64,000 nt of DNA from Nageia nagi (Eukaryota > Pinophyta), in NCBI GenBank assembly GCA_050084985.1, contig JBITNC010000001.1, forward strand, positions 102,238,001 to 102,302,000. Reading direction: 5' to 3'. Numbering within the stretch: the stretch's first letter is position 1; every line of letters begins with the position of its first letter. The translations under genes and the position numbers were made by a program. Shown here in pieces: positions 58,166 to 64,000 of this stretch. The notes below the pieces were generated by a model. It was not told the DNA's origin, searched no databases, and saw only the letters and a program-made list of their open reading frames with translations.

Positions 58166-58845
58166 TGTGGAAGCTACATCTTGGTGATCCTTCTTCATTC
58201 CTCATCTTACAACCATTGGTGAGGTAAATTCCAAGAGAAGGTATAAATTTCCTCCTCATTTGGTTATTTTATGGATTATTACATGATGCTACTAACACAT
58301 TACTTGCTATGTGTTAGTCCTTTTCAATTATGATTAAAAGTTGCAATTTTTTTTTACCAATCCTTTATGTTACTTGCAATTTAAAATTGCTATAATTCTT
58401 TTAAAAAGGGTTAGTATACAAAAATTGTATTTTTTCATATTATATTGAACTTAAATGTATGTGTTGGTTCAATTTATCATAACATTTGCTTAATACCAAT
58501 ATATGATGAAACTTGCAATATATACTAACATTAATTATGTTATTACTATTTGCTTAAAAATAGTAATATATTATTGTGAAATTTCTCCTATATATCCTAC
58601 CATTTTTTATGTTAGTGGTATTTTTTATTGGTGAGGCATGAACCTTTACAAAAATGAGAGGAGGATAATTTTTTGTTCTACTACAAATTTTTACATGAGG
58701 GCACAATAATATTTATATACATTTTTTTGTATATCCAAAAACTAGGGAAAGATATTTAAAAATCAAATAAGTTTTTTTTTAATTATCAATTTATAAATAA
58801 ATTAAAACCATTCAAAAATTAATTCAGGGGGGGTCAAGAAAAATA
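58166..58845 (+). other. Element I leader, AT-rich part
   Basis: Low-complexity AT-rich DNA with T runs and no open frame of note. It ends at a GGGGGGG run (58828-58834), after which base composition changes abruptly to GC-richer. Confidence 0.6.
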
Positions 58846-58849
58846 GCGC

Positions 58850-59025
58850 GCGCCCTGCCAAATGTGGAAACGTAGGAAAGGATCTGTGAATTGTTTGACA
58901 AAATGCCTCCTGACGATGCCATCTCACAGGCTATGCACCAAACGATGATCGCGGAATATGCACAACACTGCACGCTGCAGACACCGTTTCACAGACTTTC
59001 ATGGCCAATGCTCAGGTAATGCACA
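58850..59025 (+). pseudogene. PPR-repeat fragment, part 1 of chimera
   Basis: 58856-58890 reads AKCGNVGKDL. After a one-base frame change, ELFDKMPPDDAIS and then MIAEYAQH follow to about 58965. Next comes ADTVSQTFMANAQVMHK (58978-59030), the worn form of ADTVSWTAMFAGYAQNG seen at 59300. The order C-G-N-V, then LFDKMP-x-R-D-x-(V)SW, then MIAGYAQNG is that of PLS-type PPR proteins, which bind organelle RNA. It is too short and broken to function, and stops where the NSA2 piece begins. Confidence 0.6.
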
Positions 59026-59186
59026 AAACGCAGAGAAAGGCTCCGAAGCGTAAGAAGGAGGCTCGCGAAGTCCACAAGCGAGCTGCTTTTGCACAGAAGG
59101 CTCTTGGTATCAAGGGTAAGTTGTTTGCCAAGAAGCGTTATGCAGAGAAAGCATTAATGAAGAAAATAATTGTAAATATTTCGTAG
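59026..59186 (+). pseudogene. NSA2 ribosome-biogenesis gene fragment
   Basis: The open frame 59001-59186 contains KRKKEAREVHKRAAFAQKAL followed by GIKGKLFAKKRYAEKALMKK (about 59044-59166). This is the basic N-terminal part of NSA2 (TINP1), a conserved nucleolar protein of 60S subunit maturation, in which EAREVHKRSxxAQKALGIKGKMFAKKRYAEK is nearly invariant. Only about 40 of roughly 260 residues are present and there is no intron inside. The frame starts in PPR-derived codons and runs into IIVNIS and a stop. It is therefore a captured fragment fused to PPR sequence, not the working gene. Confidence 0.75.
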
Positions 59187-59505
59187 CCTCCTCCTGTGGA
59201 CTGCCATGTTCGCAGGATCTGCACAAAATGAAAGGCCCGCGAATTGTTTCCCCGATGCATGCTTCAGACTACGTTTCATGGACTGCAATACGATGCACGA
59301 TGCAGACACCGTTTCATGGACTGCAATGTTTGCAGGATATGCACAAAACGGCTACGTTGCAAGGCTTCTCCCGTTGTTTGACGCGATGCATGGTGCAGAC
59401 AGAGCTTCGTGGACTCCACTGCTCGAAGGATATGCACAAACCAAATATGTTGCAAGGGCCTGCAAAATTGAAAAGGTCTGCGACTGGTTTGATGTTTAAA
59501 TGGGC
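59187..59505 (+). pseudogene. PPR-repeat fragment, part 2 of chimera
   Basis: The frame 59206-59499 reads MFAGSAQNERPANCFPDA, then HDADTVSWTAMFAGYAQNGY, ARLLPLFDAMHGAD, RASWTPLLEGYAQTKYVA and a short tail. VSWTAMxAGYAQNG and LFDxM are diagnostic of PLS-type PPR repeats. Three repeat units can be counted, separated by irregular spacing, so the helical register is disturbed. No E or DYW domain follows. With 58850-59025 it encloses the NSA2 piece. Confidence 0.65.
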
Positions 59506-59700
59506 GGTTGAAGCACGCACTGCACTTTTTGCTCGCGGCTGGGTGGTCAACCACCGACTGGCCGCCCCACGCGGCCTCCGCCCGCCACTACTCACGCGCC
59601 CTCCACCTACTCTCCTTGCCGACTTTGGCCCCTGCCACGCCTGCCCAGCCTCTCCCCCTCCACGTGGCTTCCCTTGGCCACCTTCCCATATTTTTTTTTT
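59506..59700 (+). other. GC-rich tail of the captured segment
   Basis: Strongly C- and G-rich compared with everything around it (for example GGCCGCCCCACGCGGCCTCC), ending in a T run at 59690-59702. Open frames run on both strands because of the composition, but none has a known motif. It is probably part of the same captured DNA. Confidence 0.45.
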
Positions 59701-60914
59701 TTCTCCATAAAGTTGTTAAGCCTTCATTTTTTTTACCCACTACACATTTGATTTGATTTTTTATGTCTAGGTCAACATTAAACATTTAAGGGCTTTTCCC
59801 TAAGTCTTTTTTAAGTAAACCAAAGCCATTTTTACTTAAAATGCATACTACAAAGACCATTTTTTTAAGGGATAACACCTTAAGTGCAAAGAAGGGGGGA
59901 ACCATCCTTAACACAATTTTTTTTGGCATCCAAGTTTTAGCACTTTAAGTAAAAACGGGGGGAATTTTTATAATTTTTTACTTAAATCTTTATGGATCTT
60001 GCATGCTAAGTTTATATTGCATGCCTCTTAACCTTGTTAGGAATCAAGCATGCTTAGTACTTAAAATTTTAAGTTAAATAATGCATGTTTATTACTTAAT
60101 TTTAAGTCATGGAATAATGCATGGTTAAGCTATGGATTAATGCTAAGTAAGACTTAGCCCTTTGTAAAATTCATTATTTTTGAACTTGAGCAAAAATATG
60201 AAAAATGTAAAAGTCCTTTAGGGGTTAGTACAAAACCCATTGGACTCTTAAGGTTTCAAGTTCGTATGGATGGAGTATTTTCACTTTACTTTATATTTTT
60301 GCACATTTGCTTTATACTTGCAAATACGTAAAATATTGAAAGTAACCCCTAAAATGAACACATTCGCACGTATTCTTCCACAACATGACTTGTTTGGGGA
60401 GCCACGAGGTGAGGACAGGGCAGACTGGAGCCTTTTTAGTCCGAAGACCCAAGTGGTGGTAAGTCCGTCTTAATTGCCCCTAAGACCTCTGTTGGATTGG
60501 ACATAACTCTATTAGGTGGACAGGCATGTGTGTAGTGATACCACATGTCCGCACGTCCATTCAGGGATTATCCTGATAACCTAGGAGGAAAACTGAAAAC
60601 CTTAATCAAGATAATTAAAATGGCCGGTCCAAGATACGTCGGATCCTTGGAAAATAGTTAGTACTTCTCCTTGTGAGAGTATATTACTGACCAAGGTGAA
60701 CTGGTTGAGGACTGGTAGTACCTGGACTCCACCTTGCGGGCATCCAGGTGAAGGCCTAATTCTATACAAGAAAACAACCTCAACTTTATCCTTCTACGGA
60801 TCGTGGGTTATAAGTTTGCACATGTGGGACATGTTTACTTATTAGATGTTTTCTATGTATAGATGGAAAATTGTACAAATTTGCATTCTTATTGCATGTT
60901 TACTTTTTGTAGCA
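59701..60914 (+). other. Element I leader, gag-proximal part
   Basis: AT-rich up to 60340, then more balanced. There is no coding signature. A possible 3' splice site, pyrimidine-rich TTTACTTTTTGTAG, ends at 60911, three bases before the gag ATG. Possible 5' splice sites include GGTGGTAAGTCC near 60455. If used, the leader with its captured fragments could be removed from some transcripts. Confidence 0.4.
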
Positions 60915-61880
60915 ATGGTTGAAACCTTCGTTCCCAAGCATATACTCGATGGTTCCAACTTTGGAATATGGGAACCTCGTATGAAAGCTGAGTTACAAGC
61001 AAGGAAGCTGTGGCAGACAGTTACTGAAGACTTGGTCGCTCCTACCGATGAGAAGGCTCTTGAAGTATACAACTCAAAGAATGAGTTAGCAACTTCAATG
61101 ATTTATCGTGCAGTTTCAGATGACGTCCTTCTCATGATCACTTCTTCAACATCAGCAAAGGAAACTTGGGATAAGCTAAAGAAAATTTACCTTGGGTCAA
61201 AATTTTCAAGGAGGTTCACCATTTTACAAAAGTTGTTGCAATATCGTCAAGGTGAAGATGAAAGTGCCTCTATCTACTTGAATAAAATCATTGACCTCAG
61301 GACACAACTGGTTGGTTGTGGGTGCAACTGGATCAATGATGAGTTCATGGTCTTCATCATTCTTCAAAGCCTTACTACAAAGTTCAGTAACTTTGTCACG
61401 GTTATGGAAACAAGGCTCGATGATGAAGAAGATGTCATCTCTCTTGATAACCTTTCTAGACTCCTGCTGAAGCATGAGGAAACTTTGAACAAGAAAATGT
61501 TGAACCTTTCTCCAAATGACAAAAGCATTGCTCTAGGAGCAACCAAAACTCCTTTCAAGAAGAAGTTCAAACATTATAAATTCAAAGATAACAAGTCCTC
61601 ATCTACCTTCAGGAAGTATGAGAAAAAGGGCAGCAATAATGGCAATTTCAGGCAAAGGAATGACAAAGCTGGATCAAGCAATCCAACACCTCAGGAAAAG
61701 TTTGATGGAAATTGTAACTTTTGTGGCATCTTTGGGCACAAAGAGTATGATTGTCGTAAAAAGAAATTTGCTCAAAAAGGCAAGGGAAATGCAAATATGA
61801 AAAATTTCATTAATAAAAAGAAGAACAAGCATACTGCTACTGTTGCCTACTACTCAATGACTCAAACTGTTTCAAATGAT
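60915..61880 (+). CDS. Element I gag
   Basis: I choose ATG 60915 (MVETFVPKHILDGSNFGIWE) rather than the in-frame ATG at 60846, because copia gag proteins of this type begin just before the LDGxNFxxW motif and the extra 23 residues are hydrophobic leader translation. The UBN2-type capsid follows: EVYNSKNELATSMIYRAVSD, AKETWDKLKKIYLG, LQKLLQYRQGEDESASIYL, and LDNLSRLLLKHEETL. The zinc knuckle CNFCGIFGHKEYDC at about 61717-61756 is complete (C-X2-C-X4-H-X4-C). It packages the element RNA. The frame should run into protease but a one-base slip near 61888 moves it. Confidence 0.85.
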
Positions 61881-63649
61881 TGGATTTTGATTCAGGATGC
61901 ACTAATCACATGTGTTATGAAAAGGATAAGTTTGAAAACTTTCATAAGTACAAGAAGGATGCAGTTGTGATAGGTGATAATACAGTCCTTGATGTTCAAG
62001 GAATAGGGAGTGTGAAGATTCATGGAAAGACTCTTGATAATGTCTTTTATGTGCCTAAACAAAGGATGAATCTTATCTTCGTAATTCAGATTACAAGGAA
62101 AGGATACTCATTTGAATTTACCTCACACTCCTGGTGTGTTAAGAAAGGACTTGCCACCTTCATGAAAGGATCAGTAAAGGATGACCTTTATATTGTGGAT
62201 CAAGTTCCTTCAAAGATTTGTCTTGCTGCAAATGTTTGTTCAAAGGGTAATCTTTGGCATCAACGATTAGGGCACCTTAACCACAAGAATATTCAAGATA
62301 TGAAAACTCAAGAACTTGTGGAAGGTTTACCTAATATTTCACCCACAATTGGTCTTTGTAAAAGGTGCATTCTAGGAAAGATGAATAGGCAAAAGTTTGA
62401 AAAAGATAAGGCAACTCGGGCTACTTGTCCTCTTCAGCTTGTGTATTCAGATTTGATGGGTCCGTTTCAGACTAAGTCTCTAGGGGGAGCTTCTTATGTT
62501 CTGACCTTCATTGATGACTTCAGTAGGATGACATTTGGTTATCTACTTGAGCACAAGGATCAAACTTTTGACAGGTTTAAAGACTTTAAGGCACTTGTTG
62601 AAAATCAAACTGATTTTAAGATCAAGATGCTGAGATCTGATAATGGGGGTGAGTATAATAGCAATGAGTTTAACGATTATTGTGTTAAACATGGGATCAA
62701 GCGGCAATTCACAATCCCTTACACCCCTCAGCAAAATGGAGTTGCTGAAAGGAAGAATCGAACCATTATGGAAATGGCAAGGTGCATGTTGGGTAACCTT
62801 CCTAGTTTCTTATGGGGAGAAGCTGTTCACACTGCTATTCACACCCTAAATAGGTGTCCTACTAAGGCAGTTGAAGGTAAAACTCCATATGAAGCATGGA
62901 TAGGAAAGAAACCTAACCTCTCACACTTTAGGGTCTTCGGTTGTGATGCATTTGCCTTCATTACCTCAGAGAAAAGAAAGAAGCTAGATAAACGATCAGA
63001 AAAATGCATCTTTGTGGGGTATGATAATCAGCATAGAGGTTACAGGCTCTACTCCGCATCCCATAAAACAGTCTTTGTTTCTAGGGATGTCAAGTTCAAT
63101 GAACTTTCTGAGGATACGACCTCTCATGCTGAGGTGTCTGATTCAGATGATTCTTTGTCTGCACCTAACTGGTTGGATGATCATGTAGGGAAGTCACCAC
63201 AAGAGCAAAATTCTCCAGCTCAGAGAATTACAAGAAGTATGACCTTGAATAAATCCTTATTTGCCAAAATTGATAATACAAATGAGCCATCAACATTCAA
63301 AGAAGCTTCCAAGCAAGAGTGTTGGATGGAAACTATGAAAGTTGAGTATGAGGCGCTCATGAAAAATGAAACTTGGGATTTGGTTCCTTATCCCAATGAG
63401 AAAAATGTGATTGGAAATAAATGGATATACAAGGTCAAGTACAATTCTGATGGAAAAATTGAAAAATACAAAGCAAGGTTAGTGGCCAAAGGATTCGCTC
63501 AAAAATATGGTATTGATTATGAGGAAACCTTTGCTCCTATGGCCAAGATGCCTACTGTCAGAATAATCCTTGCTCTTTCTGCAGCTCAAGGATGGAAAGC
63601 TTTTCAACTTGATGTCAAAAGTGCATTTCTCAATGGTGACTTGATGTAG
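61880..63649 (+). pseudogene. Element I protease, integrase and RT start
   Basis: The protease active site DSGCTNHMC is near 61890; VKIHGKTLDNVFYVPKQRMNL follows. The GAG-preIN zinc region is LWHQRLGHLNHKNIQ, then CKRCILGK. Integrase has all three catalytic residues: YSDLMGPF (about 62448), LRSDNGGEY (about 62635) and NGVAERKNR (about 62740). Its end has HFRVFGCDAF and KKLDKRSEKCIFVGYD. RT begins ECWMETMKVEYEALMKNETWDLV, KARLVAKGFAQKYGIDYEETFAP and FQLDVKSAFLNGD. The frame breaks at 63646 with a stop. It is open over 589 codons, so only recently disabled. Confidence 0.85.
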
Positions 63650-64000
63650 AAATCTACATGAATCAACCAGAAGGATTTATTCCAGAAGGAAAAGAGTCTC
63701 TTGTGTGCAAGCTAAAGAAGTCTTTGTATGGACTTAAGCAAGCACCTAGAGCATGGTACAAGAAAATTTCAGGATTCTTTGCAGATATTGGTTTTTCCAA
63801 GTGCTTCTCTGACTCAGATCTCTATGTACTCAATCAAGGAAAAGACGTGGTCTTAATTCTCCTTTATGTGGATGATCTTCTCATAACTGGCAATAATATT
63901 GAAATCATTCAAGAGTGCATCTCCAAACTGAAGGTAACATTTGAAATGACTGATTTAGGTCTTTTGCATTACTATCTTGGGATGCAAGTATACCAACACA
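63650..64000 (+). pseudogene. Element I reverse transcriptase, continued past the window
   Basis: After a frame change the RT goes on with NQPEGFIPEGKESLVCKLKKSL, YGLKQAPRAWYKKI, DSDLYVLNQGKDVVLILLYVDD with YVDD at 63865-63876, then LLITGNN and LGLLHYYLGMQV at the window end. RNase H and the 3' LTR must lie beyond 64000. Confidence 0.85.

Larger units (their letters stand above)
57480..64000 (+). mobile_element. Ty1/copia element I, 3' end beyond the window
   Basis: I comprises a 5' LTR ending near 58085, a perfect initiator tRNA-Met primer site, a leader of about 2.8 kb with captured gene fragments, an intact gag, and pol up to the RT palm at the window edge. Only two frame breaks were found in over 3 kb of coding sequence, so it is the youngest element here. 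The 5' edge of the LTR is uncertain (57480-57620), because the 3' LTR is not in the window for comparison. Confidence 0.85.

Noticed and set aside
58100-58198. EELPHQ repeat protein on the minus strand
   Set aside because: It is only the reverse reading of the 21-bp nucleotide repeat next to the primer site.
59228-59785. Long open frames on both strands in the GC-rich part of the element I leader
   Set aside because: Stops are rare because of GC content; only the frame with PPR motifs (59206-59499) shows family similarity.
60846-60914. Upstream ATG giving gag of element I a hydrophobic N-terminal extension (possible signal peptide)
   Set aside because: Homologous gag proteins start just before the LDG-x-NF-x-x-W motif; the extension is probably translated leader and precedes a likely splice acceptor.

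Overview
This window is plant nuclear DNA made almost entirely of transposable elements. It is very AT-rich and has no intact single-copy host gene, tRNA, rRNA or CRISPR. Two things point to a large plant genome: Ty3/gypsy and Ty1/copia elements of plant type nested to several levels, and fragments of plant families (plant mobile domain, PLS-type PPR repeats, the ribosome-biogenesis protein NSA2). A gymnosperm, perhaps a conifer, is my best guess; this is inference, because no marker gene proves it.

Layout. 1-1330: decayed plant-mobile-domain gene (minus). 2400-4958: 3' end of a Tat-type gypsy element with a 191-bp tandem repeat and its 3' LTR. 4959-6750: leader, primer site and LTR of a minus-strand element. 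7500-8150: another Tat-like LTR. 9340-13325: a hAT-like transposase pseudogene split by about 1.9 kb of repeat-rich DNA. 13855-37939: nested block. Minus-strand gypsy element B was invaded by minus-strand element A (19469-35476), and A by plus-strand Tat element C (22690-31701). B also carries a 968-bp terminal-inverted-repeat element and a 1.38-kb insertion in one LTR. 38640-41695: LINE fragments. 42361-45950: 5' half of plus-strand gypsy element D. 45960-48580: 5' half of a minus-strand relative, E, joined tail to tail with D. 48590-49990: rearranged LTR pieces. 50046-57060: complete but decayed SIRE-like copia element G with a perfect target duplication. 57480-64000: 5' LTR, long leader, gag and most of pol of copia element I, the best preserved element, cut by the window edge.

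The most unusual feature is at 58850-59500. In the 2.8-kb leader of element I lies a GC-richer chimera of PPR-repeat fragments interrupted by a piece of NSA2, which looks like captured host gene sequence. Other points of interest are the TIR element whose removal, with one target-duplication copy, makes the surrounding RT reading frame continuous, the two successive protease-like domains in element D, and the tandem repeats in the 3' non-coding part of the Tat elements.

Because nearly every coding stretch is a transposon remnant, the genes do not form a host pathway. Each gag-pol set served its own element's replication (capsid, protease, reverse transcriptase, RNase H, integrase). Stops, frameshifts and deletions show that all but element I are long dead.
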